8,585 bases of DNA from DATAYF01 sp036272735 (GCA_036272735.1 DATAYF010000015.1:1-8585), one strand, 5' to 3'; numbered from the stretch's first letter, positions 1 to 6,840 are shown. Notes: generated by a model not told the origin, from the sequence alone. Numbers and translations: made by a program.

Positions 1-152
1 TCATCGCCCAGCCGACGCTCTTGCCGGTGATGAAGGCGGCGCTGGCGCAATTTGCGAAGCCATCAGCAACCGCAGATATTGCCGAAACTATTGTGAAGAT
101 GGCACACGGTTCCAAAACATCGGCCACGGAACAAGAGGTAATAAATATTTGA
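1..152 (+). CDS. murG: MurG C-terminal fragment (lipid II synthase), 5' end outside window
   Basis: Reading from base 3, 49 codons stay open to a TGA at 150-152. The peptide includes PTLLPVMKAALAQFAKPSA followed by DIAETIVKMA. This pattern, a helix then a short Pro/Ala turn and a last IAe.I..la helix, matches the end of MurG, the membrane-associated glycosyltransferase that adds GlcNAc to lipid I to make lipid II. No catalytic motif lies inside the window, so the assignment rests on this tail and on the position directly before murC, the usual dcw order. The stop codon overlaps the TTG start of murC (TTGA), which implies translational coupling. Another protein with a similar helical tail cannot be excluded from 49 residues. 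Confidence 0.72.
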   Translation, partial: IAQPTLLPVMKAALAQFAKPSATADIAETIVKMAHGSKTSATEQEVINI

Positions 153-1612
153 ACAAGTCGCGATTACATTTTATGGGTATAGGTGGGCAAGGGATCTCGG
201 CTGTGGCGCAAATGGCGCTGCAGGCGGGTGAGATCGTGACGGGTTGTGATCGTATGGCCTCGGCGACCACGCGGGCGCTGGAACAGGTGGGGATCGAGGT
301 GCAGATCGGGCACAGCGCCGAGCATCTTGCTCAGGTGGATAAACTGGTCATCAGCCCGGCAGTGACCGCGCTCGACGCGAATAATGTCGAACTGCTGGCG
401 GCCAGGCGCATGGGTATTCCCATTGTGACCTGGCAGGAAGTGCTGGGCGAGATTATGCGCGGTAAATGTGTCCTGTCGGTCAGTGGTGTACACGGCAAGG
501 GGACCAGCACGTCGATGCTCGCGCTGATGATGGTAGATGCCGGGCTGGACCCAACCTGCGAGATCGGCGCGGTGGTGCCACGTTTTGGGGCAAACTATCG
601 TCTGGGTCAGGGCCAGTACTTTGTGAATGAGGCTGACGAATTTAATCATAACTTTTGGCACTATCATCCACGCGTGGCGGTTGTGAAGTCGATTGAGTAT
701 GAGCATCCTGAATTTTTCGCTGATTATGCGGCATTTTTGGACGCGTTCGAACACTTTATTCGTGGCATGGACATGGATGGCGATTGGTCGCTAGCGCCGA
801 CGCTGGTTATCAACGTGGATAGCCAGGGCTGCCTGGATCTGCTGGCGCGTTTGCGGGATTGGCCTGGTCGCGTTGTCACGTACTCGGTCACGGGTGCGCC
901 GCTAGTGAAGCAACCAGCGACCTTCGAGGCGTTCGATATCAAACTGGATGGCGAGACGAGCTTCCGTGTGCATGCTAACAACGGCGAGACGTTTCCTGAA
1001 GAGCGCGTGCTGCACTTACAATTGCCGGGGGCGCACAACATCGAGAACGCGCTGGCCGCGTTGACAGTGGCACGGCTGGTTGGTGTGGACGTCGAGACTG
1101 TGGTACGCACGCTGGGCGATTTCGGTGGAACCAGGAGGCGCTTCGAGATACGTAATCAGCAGCCGCTGACGATCAACGGTGTGGAGCGTGATGTCATGCT
1201 GGTGGACGACTACGCGCACCATCCGACAGCCATCGCGGCCACGCTGGAAGCGACGCGCAAGCGCTATCCTGGCAAACGCCTGCTGGCGGTCTATCAGCCG
1301 CACATGTACAGTCGCACGAAAACCTTTTTTCAGCAGTTTTTAGGCTCCTTTGATGCCGCCGATATCGTGATCCTGGCGGATATCTTTCCGGCACGCGAGC
1401 AGGACACGGGCCTTGTGCATACACGAGAACTGGTGGCGGCCATGCAGCAGCGTCCGCGTGTCGCCGCTGGCGAAGTGCAGGTGTTGTATGGCGGCGATGT
1501 GGCCGCCACGACGCAATTGTTAAAAACGACCTTGCAAGATGGCGACCTGGCGGTGATTATGGGAGCCGGAGATATTTATAAAGTGACCGAACAGTTGCTA
1601 CGTAACGCGTAA
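149..1612 (+). CDS. murC: UDP-N-acetylmuramate--L-alanine ligase MurC, with an atypical P-loop
   Basis: MurC joins L-alanine to UDP-MurNAc with ATP in the cytoplasm, the first peptide-stem step. The protein has 487 residues, normal for the family. Visible motifs are the N-terminal nucleotide fold GIGGQGISAVA (10-20), P-loop SGVHGKGT (112-119), NEADE (160-164), SIEYEH (181-186), the family signature PGAHNIENALAAL (293-305), RRRF (329-332), DDYAHHP (353-359), QPHMYSRT (383-390) and MGAGDIYK (471-478). The start is TTG at 149, supported by AGAGGT at 134-139 and by the TTGA overlap with murG; the N-terminal fold begins a few residues later, so no ATG fits better. Oddities are the Gly at 118, where Mur ligases usually have Thr after the P-loop Lys, and SIEYEH where MurC usually has NI.aDH. 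The segment after NEADE also resembles Mpl, the related recycling ligase. The neighbours favour MurC. Confidence 0.9.
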   Translation: MNKSRLHFMGIGGQGISAVAQMALQAGEIVTGCDRMASATTRALEQVGIEVQIGHSAEHLAQVDKLVISPAVTALDANNVELLAARRMGIPIVTWQEVLGEIMRGKCVLSVSGVHGKGTSTSMLALMMVDAGLDPTCEIGAVVPRFGANYRLGQGQYFVNEADEFNHNFWHYHPRVAVVKSIEYEHPEFFADYAAFLDAFEHFIRGMDMDGDWSLAPTLVINVDSQGCLDLLARLRDWPGRVVTYSVTGAPLVKQPATFEAFDIKLDGETSFRVHANNGETFPEERVLHLQLPGAHNIENALAALTVARLVGVDVETVVRTLGDFGGTRRRFEIRNQQPLTINGVERDVMLVDDYAHHPTAIAATLEATRKRYPGKRLLAVYQPHMYSRTKTFFQQFLGSFDAADIVILADIFPAREQDTGLVHTRELVAAMQQRPRVAAGEVQVLYGGDVAATTQLLKTTLQDGDLAVIMGAGDIYKVTEQLLRNA

Positions 1613-1634
1613 TGAAACCTGGTGAGGAACGAAC

Positions 1635-2666
1635 ATGACATTCGATCTTGAGACTGCTTACAAGACATTGGACGCGCGCTTTGGTGCGCGGGTCCGCCGC
1701 AATGAGCCACTGGCGCGCCATTGTACCTTTGGCGTCGGCGGCCCTGCCGATATCTGGGTCTCAATCGATAGCCCTGACGACCTGCTCGGTTTAGTCACGA
1801 TCTGTGCACAGCAGCGTTGGCCCTTACTACTAGCGGGCAATGGCACCAACATATTGTACGCCGACGCGGGCATACGAGGAGTGGCGGCGCGTATTGCGCT
1901 GAACAGTTATACGATTGAGGAGCGTGGGAATGATAATGATACCGCGCTGCTGGTGGCGGGGGCGGGAGTAAGTTGGCCCAAACTATTGAACGAACTGGCT
2001 GTGCTCGGTTGGGGTGGGCTTGAATTTGGTCCGGGCATTCCCGGAACATTGGGTGGTGGTGTGATCAGTAACGCGGGGGCGCACGATAGCGATATTGGGA
2101 GTGTGTTGGAGTGGGTAGAAATTATTGATGCCAGAAAATCTCTAGAGGAACCTGTAGCGCCGGTCGTAGTGCGTTATCAACAGCACGAATTAGCCTTGAG
2201 TTATCGCCATAGTCGTTTTCGCTCACAGCGGCGCGTGCAATTTGACGAGCAGGGCAATCCATTGGCCGCCTCGCGTCATTTGCTCGAACCGGCCGAGATC
2301 ATCACGCAAGTAGCGATACGTCTACGGCGCGAAGATCCGCAGGTATTGCGGTCCGCAATCGATGATCATAAGCAGCATAGGAAGCGGACCCAGCCGCCGC
2401 AGCAAAGCGCGGGCTCTGTATTCAAGAATCCGCCGGGGGATCACGCTGGACGCCTGATAGAAGCGGTAGGATTGCGTGGGATGGAACACGGGAAGGCACG
2501 TATATCGGAGCGTCATGCCAACTTTATCGTCAACGTCGGGGGGGCTAGTGCCGCTGATATCGCCTGGCTGATCAGGGAGGCACACAACCGCGTGCGGGCA
2601 CAGTTTGGCATCGAGCTTGAATTAGAGGTCGAATTGCGTGGCGAGTGGAGGGTAGAGGCACCATGA
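1635..2666 (+). CDS. murB: UDP-N-acetylenolpyruvoylglucosamine reductase MurB
   Basis: MurB is the cytoplasmic FAD enzyme that reduces UDP-GlcNAc-enolpyruvate with NADPH to UDP-MurNAc, the substrate of the upstream MurC. The 343 residues show the FAD-binding half with TFGVGGPADI (31-40), LAGNGTNILYADAG (66-79) and GLEFGPGIPGTLGGG (128-142), followed by YRHSRF (190-195). The catalytic block reads SAGSVFKNP (258-266), where Ser261 is the expected proton donor. The C-terminal domain has SERHANFIVN (291-300) and ends with a Glu (331) at the position of the conserved active-site acid. The form of the GSVFKNP block and C-terminus resembles the Gram-positive type II MurB more than the E. coli type. 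The start is ATG at 1635, preceded by GGTGAGG at 1621-1627. The gene begins 22 nt after murC and its stop overlaps the next ATG (ATGA), so it belongs to the same operon. Confidence 0.95.
   Translation: MTFDLETAYKTLDARFGARVRRNEPLARHCTFGVGGPADIWVSIDSPDDLLGLVTICAQQRWPLLLAGNGTNILYADAGIRGVAARIALNSYTIEERGNDNDTALLVAGAGVSWPKLLNELAVLGWGGLEFGPGIPGTLGGGVISNAGAHDSDIGSVLEWVEIIDARKSLEEPVAPVVVRYQQHELALSYRHSRFRSQRRVQFDEQGNPLAASRHLLEPAEIITQVAIRLRREDPQVLRSAIDDHKQHRKRTQPPQQSAGSVFKNPPGDHAGRLIEAVGLRGMEHGKARISERHANFIVNVGGASAADIAWLIREAHNRVRAQFGIELELEVELRGEWRVEAP
2647..2658 (+). promoter_or_regulatory. Ribosome binding site that sets the ftsQ start
   Basis: GGAGGG at 2647-2652 and AGAGG at 2654-2658 lie 10 and 4 nt before the ATG at 2663. 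An in-frame GTG at 2645 would add six residues but would place this purine-rich site inside the coding region and leave no good site before it. The ATG at 2663 also gives the typical ATGA overlap with the murB stop. Confidence 0.65.
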
Positions 2667-3850
2667 CAGAGAAAAAGAAACTGCCGGAGCAGGTAGCTAT
2701 ACACACGTATAGAAAGCGACACCCAGTAGCGGCGCAAGTGGAAAGACAATCGCGTGTAGAAAGTACACGTACCGCTCTTCCAGAGCGTCAACTTGTAGAA
2801 AAGAGTGCAGCGGTACGGCGCGGGCAGCAGCGTGTGGTCACGGTGCCCGATGCGGACCCTTCGCGGGCATGGAACACCTTCTCGCAGCGGCAGAAGGAGC
2901 TACGTCAGGGACGAACTCGTCCGCGCACGTACGTGAAGATGGCGCAGCGTACGTATGCCCAGACAGGTGTGTACGCATCTAGTGGCAGGATCAGAGCGGT
3001 GCGGAGTGCCAATGCGGCGCAGTTGTCCTCGCCCATTCCGACGCGTAGTGGTCATCGTGCGCGTAAGCGTCGCTTTTGGCTCAGGCTGATCAGCGCCTTG
3101 TTCGCAGCCGTGTGCTGTATGCTGGCGGTCCGCTTTGTGCTGACCGACAGCAGGTTTCGTATCGAGCAGGTCAACATAGAGGGGACGCATAGTGTTGCCC
3201 TGGCACAGAGCATTCAACGTATAGATATGCGTGGGCAAAATATCTTTCTCATCAATGTTTCAGCCCTGATGGAGCGTATTGCGGCGCTCCCACGGGTGGA
3301 CAGTGTGAGCGTAAGCAAGCAGTTGCCCAACCGGCTGAAGATTACCATTGTTGAGCGTCAGCCCGCCTTGCTCTGGCAGACGCAGCAAGGCACCTATAGC
3401 GTCGACAAGCATGGTGTTGTCATTGCAGCCGTGCCGACGACGGCGAGTACAGCAAAAGTAAGCACGCTGCCTATGGTCTTGAACGTGGCTACGCAGCAAA
3501 AAACCGCCATACGTCCAGGTACCCACCTGGACGCGGCGGAAATCGGCTTCGCGACGACGGCACTCGCCGATCTTCCGAAAGTGGTAGGAATAGGAACGTT
3601 CAAGCTGTACTATGATGGTACAATAGACGCTAGTAATCATGACACGGGGGAAGCAGGTAGTAGGGGATCTTATATTGTTGATAGCCCGGAGGGATGGAAA
3701 GCCTATCTGGGGGATGCAACAGATGCAAACCCATTGGGCAATAGATTGATTGAGTTGCAACAAATTCTGATGGTTACGCACAAGCAGCATCTCAATGTCG
3801 CGACTATTGATCTGCGTTATGGCCTGCGTCCGGTCTATACATTGAAATAA
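2663..3850 (+). CDS. ftsQ: Cell division protein FtsQ/DivIB with POTRA domain
   Basis: FtsQ/DivIB is a bitopic membrane protein that links FtsL and FtsB to the rest of the divisome. From ATG 2663 it has 395 residues, longer than the usual 250 to 300. The first 137 or so are basic, rich in Arg and Gln, and predicted cytoplasmic, ending in RARKRR just before one membrane segment (about 138-160, FWLRLISALFAAVCCMLAV and on). This arrangement obeys the positive-inside rule. A POTRA domain follows (about 165-238) with FRIEQVNIEG, RGQNIFLINV and LPNRLKITIVERQPALLW. The FtsQ-type beta region ends in IDLRYGLRPVYTLK. The start choice rests on the ATGA overlap with murB and a strong ribosome site. Its place between murB and ftsA is standard. 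ddl, often found just before ftsQ, is absent here. Confidence 0.9.
   Translation: MTEKKKLPEQVAIHTYRKRHPVAAQVERQSRVESTRTALPERQLVEKSAAVRRGQQRVVTVPDADPSRAWNTFSQRQKELRQGRTRPRTYVKMAQRTYAQTGVYASSGRIRAVRSANAAQLSSPIPTRSGHRARKRRFWLRLISALFAAVCCMLAVRFVLTDSRFRIEQVNIEGTHSVALAQSIQRIDMRGQNIFLINVSALMERIAALPRVDSVSVSKQLPNRLKITIVERQPALLWQTQQGTYSVDKHGVVIAAVPTTASTAKVSTLPMVLNVATQQKTAIRPGTHLDAAEIGFATTALADLPKVVGIGTFKLYYDGTIDASNHDTGEAGSRGSYIVDSPEGWKAYLGDATDANPLGNRLIELQQILMVTHKQHLNVATIDLRYGLRPVYTLK
3512..3533 (+). repeat. Perfect 9-bp inverted repeat inside ftsQ
   Basis: CGTCCAGGT at 3512-3520 and ACCTGGACG at 3525-3533 are exact reverse complements separated by ACCC. The hairpin is within the ftsQ reading frame. There is no T tract after it on the plus strand. 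On the minus strand a T run follows about 8 nt after the stem. It could be a weak RNA structure or chance, since no function is visible. Confidence 0.4.
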
Positions 3851-3866
3851 TGAGGCATAAAACATT

Positions 3867-3932
3867 ATGGCTGGTCTCTATTATCGGGTTCGTAGTGCGT
3901 CCCACAATGATACCGCCCAGGTAGGAGCGTAA
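3867..3932 (+). CDS. Possible 21-codon leader ORF between ftsQ and ftsA
   Basis: This ATG-started ORF fills most of the 84-nt gap between ftsQ and ftsA and encodes MAGLYYRVRSASHNDTAQVGA. TGAGG at 3851-3855 lies 11 nt before the ATG and could serve as its ribosome site. The TAA at 3930-3932 lies two bases before the ftsA GTG, so a ribosome ending here would be placed on the ftsA start. The peptide has no known motif, no membrane segment and no amino-acid run of the kind used by attenuators. It may be a translational-coupling leader, or simply a chance ORF in a spacer. Only conservation in related genomes could separate these. Confidence 0.22.
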   Translation: MAGLYYRVRSASHNDTAQVGA

Positions 3933-3934
3933 AC

Positions 3935-5173
3935 GTGCAAGAGCGGGTGATCGTCGGGATCGACGTTGGAACAACAAAGATTTGCGTCCTGGTTGGCGAG
4001 CTGGATCGCGATGGGAAGCTGAATATTGTTGGCGTTGGCACCTGCCCTTCACAGGGGTTGCGCCGTGGGGTGGTGGTGAATATTGAAGAGACCGTCACTT
4101 CAATCGCAGCGGCGCTGGATCGTGCAGAACGCCTTTCAGGAAAGAAAATCGAAGCAGCGTACGTGGGGGTAGCGGGTAGTCATATCGAGTCGGAGAACAG
4201 CAAAGGCTTCGTGGCTATTTCGCCGAGCCATCGTGACATCGTGCAGAATGACATCAGTCGAGCCATCGAGGTTGCGCGGGCCATCGCCATTCCCGCTAAT
4301 CGCGAGGTGATTCACGTCATTCCTCGCGGCTACGTTGTCGATGGGCAGGAGGGGATCAAGAACCCGATTGGTATGTCGGGTTTCCGTCTGGAGGTAGAGA
4401 CACATATTATCACGGGCGCGGTCTCCTCGATTCATAATTTAATTAAATGTCTGCATAAAGCACATGTAGAGATTGAGGACCTTGTACTGGAACCTTTGGC
4501 CTCAAGTGAAGCGGTATTGGCGGATGGTGAGACTGATCTGGGCGTGGTCCTGATAGATATTGGAGGGGGAACCACCGATATCGCCGTCTTCGCTGATGGG
4601 GCTATCTGGCAAACGGTTGTATTGCCGATTGGGGGCAACCTGATTACCAGCGATATCGCCATCGGTTTGCGATTACCGATGGGGGTCGCGGAAGAACTGA
4701 AGATCACGTATGGACATTGCGATCCATCGGCTATCGACGAAGACGATATGATTGACCTGGCGCGATTTATGCCAGATTGTAACGACCTTGTACCACGCAA
4801 ATTGCTCGCGGAAATTATCCAGGCTCGTGTAGAAGAGCTACTCGGTATGGTGCACGAAGAGATCAAAAAGTCAGGGTACGAGGGGCTATTGCCAGCAGGA
4901 ATTGTGATCACGGGTGGCACGGCCGAATTGCCGGGCATTGTCGAACAGGCCAGCCAGTCGCTGGACCTGCCCGCGCGTGTGGGGTCTCCGCTGGGCTTGC
5001 ATGGCCTGGCGGACTCGATCAGCAGGCCAGCGTATGCGACCGCTGTTGGTCTGCTGTTGTGGGGGTTGCGTCACACTTCACTGTTAATTGATGAAGAGGA
5101 GTTCGAGGAAGAGAAAACGACTGGCGATATGATCTCGCGTTTTGGTCGCTGGTTACGTGCTTTTATTCCTTAG
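3935..5173 (+). CDS. ftsA: Cell division protein FtsA, actin-like FtsZ membrane anchor
   Basis: FtsA is the actin-fold ATPase that polymerises on the inner membrane surface and tethers FtsZ. The 412 residues show the phosphate-1 loop VGIDVGTTKICVLVGE (7-22), the SHS2/1C region (about 80-165, with GSHIESENSKGF and VIPRGYVVDGQEGI), the phosphate-2 loop LIDIGGGTTDIAVF (206-219) and the adenosine motif IVITGGTAELPGI (323-335). An acidic linker (EEEFEEEK, 387-394) leads to a C-terminal amphipathic helix, ISRFGRWLRAFIP (400-412), which is the typical membrane-targeting sequence. The start is GTG at 3935 with AGGAG at 3923-3927; residue 5 begins the first strand, so nothing is missing. It follows ftsQ by 84 nt and precedes ftsZ by 103 nt. 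Length and motifs are ordinary for the family. Confidence 0.96.
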   Translation: MQERVIVGIDVGTTKICVLVGELDRDGKLNIVGVGTCPSQGLRRGVVVNIEETVTSIAAALDRAERLSGKKIEAAYVGVAGSHIESENSKGFVAISPSHRDIVQNDISRAIEVARAIAIPANREVIHVIPRGYVVDGQEGIKNPIGMSGFRLEVETHIITGAVSSIHNLIKCLHKAHVEIEDLVLEPLASSEAVLADGETDLGVVLIDIGGGTTDIAVFADGAIWQTVVLPIGGNLITSDIAIGLRLPMGVAEELKITYGHCDPSAIDEDDMIDLARFMPDCNDLVPRKLLAEIIQARVEELLGMVHEEIKKSGYEGLLPAGIVITGGTAELPGIVEQASQSLDLPARVGSPLGLHGLADSISRPAYATAVGLLLWGLRHTSLLIDEEEFEEEKTTGDMISRFGRWLRAFIP

Positions 5174-5223
5174 TCGAAGTTCCTAGGGTGTAGAGAGATA
5201 CATGCTCTTGTAATGTTCTGATT

Positions 5224-5280
5224 ATGGGCATCGTTCGTTCTACTGATAAGGACTCGGAAGGAGGCCACGAAAAAAAATGA
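5224..5280 (+). CDS. Possible 18-codon leader ORF overlapping the ftsZ start
   Basis: The ORF starts at ATG 5224 in the ftsA-ftsZ spacer and encodes MGIVRSTDKDSEGGHEKK. Its TGA at 5278-5280 overlaps the ftsZ ATG as ATGA, the classic arrangement for termination and restart. The strong ftsZ ribosome site lies inside it. No clear Shine-Dalgarno sequence precedes its own ATG, which weakens the case. The peptide matches nothing I recognise. It may be a coupling leader or an accident of frame in a 103-nt spacer. Confidence 0.2.
   Translation: MGIVRSTDKDSEGGHEKK
5258..5264 (+). promoter_or_regulatory. Strong ribosome binding site of ftsZ with long A-rich spacer
   Basis: AAGGAGG at 5258-5264 is close to a full anti-Shine-Dalgarno match and the strongest in this cluster. 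It lies 12 nt before the ATG at 5277, longer than the usual 5 to 9. The spacer ends in a run of A that continues into the start codon (8 A at 5270-5277). This fits the high level of FtsZ that cells need. No convincing promoter is visible in the 103-nt gap. Confidence 0.7.
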
Positions 5281-6827
5281 TACCAACAGGAAATCATCAA
5301 CTTGAAGGTTTTGCCCAAATCCGTGTAATCGGGGTCGGGGGGGGTGGCAGTAATGCGGTGAACCGTATGATTCAGGCCGGTATGGCGGGCATTGAGTTTA
5401 TTGCTATTAATACTGATGCGCAAGCTTTACTGCTCAATGAGGCCCCACAGCATATTCGTATTGGCGATAAACTGACTCGTGGCCTCGGTGCAGGCGGCAA
5501 CCCCAGTATGGGTTGTAAAGCTGCAGAAGAAAATGCAGAAGAGATTTACGAAGCGCTTAAAGGCTCGGACATGGTATTTATCACCGCTGGTATGGGTGGT
5601 GGCACCGGAACCGGCGCGAGCCCGATTGTCGCACAGATTGCTCGCGAGGTTGGCGCGCTCACGGTTGGTGTTGTCACCAAGCCATTTTCCTTTGAGGGCA
5701 AGAAGCGTCAGCTCTCGGCCGAGGAGGGCATTGCCAGCTTGAAGGATCACGTGGACACCTTGATCACGGTGCCCAATGACCGCTTGCTGCAAGTTGCCGA
5801 TAAGCGTACGCCGCTCTCGGAGGCGTTTAAACTGGCCGACGATGTGCTGCGCCAGGGTATTCAGGGCATTAGTGACCTGATTACCGTGCCTGGCCTGATT
5901 AACCTGGACTTTGCCGATGTGAAGGCAATTATGTCGGTGGCTGGTTCCGCGCTGATGGCGATTGGTGAGGCCGATGGCGATACCCGTGCCGTAGATGCCG
6001 CACACACGGCCATATCCAGTCCGCTCCTGGACATCGATATCAGTGGTGCGCGTGGCGTGCTCTTCAATATTACCGGCGGTATGGATATGACGTTATTCGA
6101 GGTTAACGAGGCCGCTGATATTATCAGCCAGGCGGCCCATCCTGAAGCCAATATTATCTTTGGTGCAGTGCAGGACCCACATTTCGATGGCAAGGTAAAG
6201 ATCACGGTAATTGCTACCGGCTTTGACGCGGTGACGGGCAATGGACACATGTCCTCTATGCCTGCCTATCCACCAGCTTCACGTCCAGAGTATGATCGCA
6301 GCCGGTTGTACGCTGCGTCTTCGGGTGCGAGCAACAACGCGAATAATAACGTGACGCCGCGTCCATCGGCACTGCCAGCATCCAACAACATCTCGAATCG
6401 TTCGACGAATCCGGCGCAACTCCATCGTGCCATGCCAGCGGCACCGCCAGAGACCGGGCGCCAGCGGGCCATTCCTGCTTCTGCCACGCCAGAGGGACGC
6501 CAACGCCTGGGATCCCCGTCTGTACCACCGGACACGGGACGCCAGCGGGCCATTACGCCACCACCTATGCCGGTTGATGATGATGTGATGGATGAGGAGG
6601 ATTTCGAGATGGAGGAGGAGTTCGATGAGGACGAACTGGAAAACGCAGCACAGGGCTTGCCTGTGCCAGAGCCAGAGGCGCAGCCCATGCAGCGTCCAGC
6701 AGTGGGACCGGGGCAGCAGCGCGTCGTGCGTCGTATTGATCGCTCGGCCGACATGATGCGTGGTAGCAGGAATAATGGTTCTTCCAACGATGCCATCGAT
6801 ATTCCAGCCTTCTTACGTAAGCGCTAA
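5277..6827 (+). CDS. ftsZ: Cell division GTPase FtsZ with long repeat-bearing linker
   Basis: FtsZ is the tubulin-like GTPase that assembles the division ring. It has 516 residues, well above the common 350 to 420. The GTPase and C-terminal polymer domains (about 10-317) show GVGGGGSNAVNRM (19-31), the tubulin signature GGGTGTGASP (107-116), VTKPFSFEGKKR (133-144), NDRLL (167-171) and the T7 synergy loop NLDFAD (209-214), whose Asp residues complete the GTP site of the next subunit. The last residues, IDIPAFLRKR (507-516), are the conserved tail that binds FtsA and other partners. The extra length is in the linker (about 318-506): an Asn/Pro/Ser-rich stretch, three GRQR units (390-428), an acidic patch (434-455) and an Arg-rich segment (about 482-498). 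The start is ATG 5277 behind AAGGAGG. It ends the operon, followed by a terminator. Confidence 0.97.
   Translation: MIPTGNHQLEGFAQIRVIGVGGGGSNAVNRMIQAGMAGIEFIAINTDAQALLLNEAPQHIRIGDKLTRGLGAGGNPSMGCKAAEENAEEIYEALKGSDMVFITAGMGGGTGTGASPIVAQIAREVGALTVGVVTKPFSFEGKKRQLSAEEGIASLKDHVDTLITVPNDRLLQVADKRTPLSEAFKLADDVLRQGIQGISDLITVPGLINLDFADVKAIMSVAGSALMAIGEADGDTRAVDAAHTAISSPLLDIDISGARGVLFNITGGMDMTLFEVNEAADIISQAAHPEANIIFGAVQDPHFDGKVKITVIATGFDAVTGNGHMSSMPAYPPASRPEYDRSRLYAASSGASNNANNNVTPRPSALPASNNISNRSTNPAQLHRAMPAAPPETGRQRAIPASATPEGRQRLGSPSVPPDTGRQRAITPPPMPVDDDVMDEEDFEMEEEFDEDELENAAQGLPVPEPEAQPMQRPAVGPGQQRVVRRIDRSADMMRGSRNNGSSNDAIDIPAFLRKR
6444..6560 (+). repeat. Three related GRQR units in the FtsZ linker coding region
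   Basis: The encoded peptides are PPETGRQRAIP (6444-6476), TPEGRQRLGSP (6486-6518) and PPDTGRQRAITP (6525-6560). The first and third copies share the base run cgccagcgggccatt exactly; the second has drifted. This suggests internal duplication inside the disordered linker. Confidence 0.75.
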
Positions 6828-6840
6828 GCTGCGTTGCGCA

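Noticed and set aside
164..754. 196-codon minus-strand ORF opposite murC
   Set aside because: It is fully antisense to conserved MurC motifs, has a His/Arg-rich composition typical of a shadow frame, and matches no family.
2645..2662. GTG at 2645 as an alternative ftsQ start
   Set aside because: It would put the strong purine-rich ribosome site inside the gene and lacks its own site; ATG 2663 has better spacing and the ATGA overlap.
3260..3865. 201-codon minus-strand ORF opposite ftsQ
   Set aside because: It is antisense to the POTRA and C-terminal part of ftsQ, with no recognisable domain and no ribosome site; a shadow of the real gene.
3842..3868. TTGAAA and CATTAT before ftsA as a promoter
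   Set aside because: Spacing is only 15 nt and the -10 match is poor; ftsA can be read from the upstream operon.
4432..4938. 168-codon Ser/Ile/Pro-rich minus-strand ORF opposite ftsA
   Set aside because: It is antisense to the phosphate-2 loop region of ftsA, and its low-complexity composition comes from the opposite coding strand.
5427..6005. 192-codon minus-strand ORF opposite ftsZ
   Set aside because: It is antisense to the most conserved part of the GTPase domain, and its peptide has no family character.
6444..6560. Repeat units considered as a CRISPR-like or mobile-element array
   Set aside because: The units are in frame with ftsZ, drift at the peptide level, and have no regular spacers, so they are internal protein repeats.
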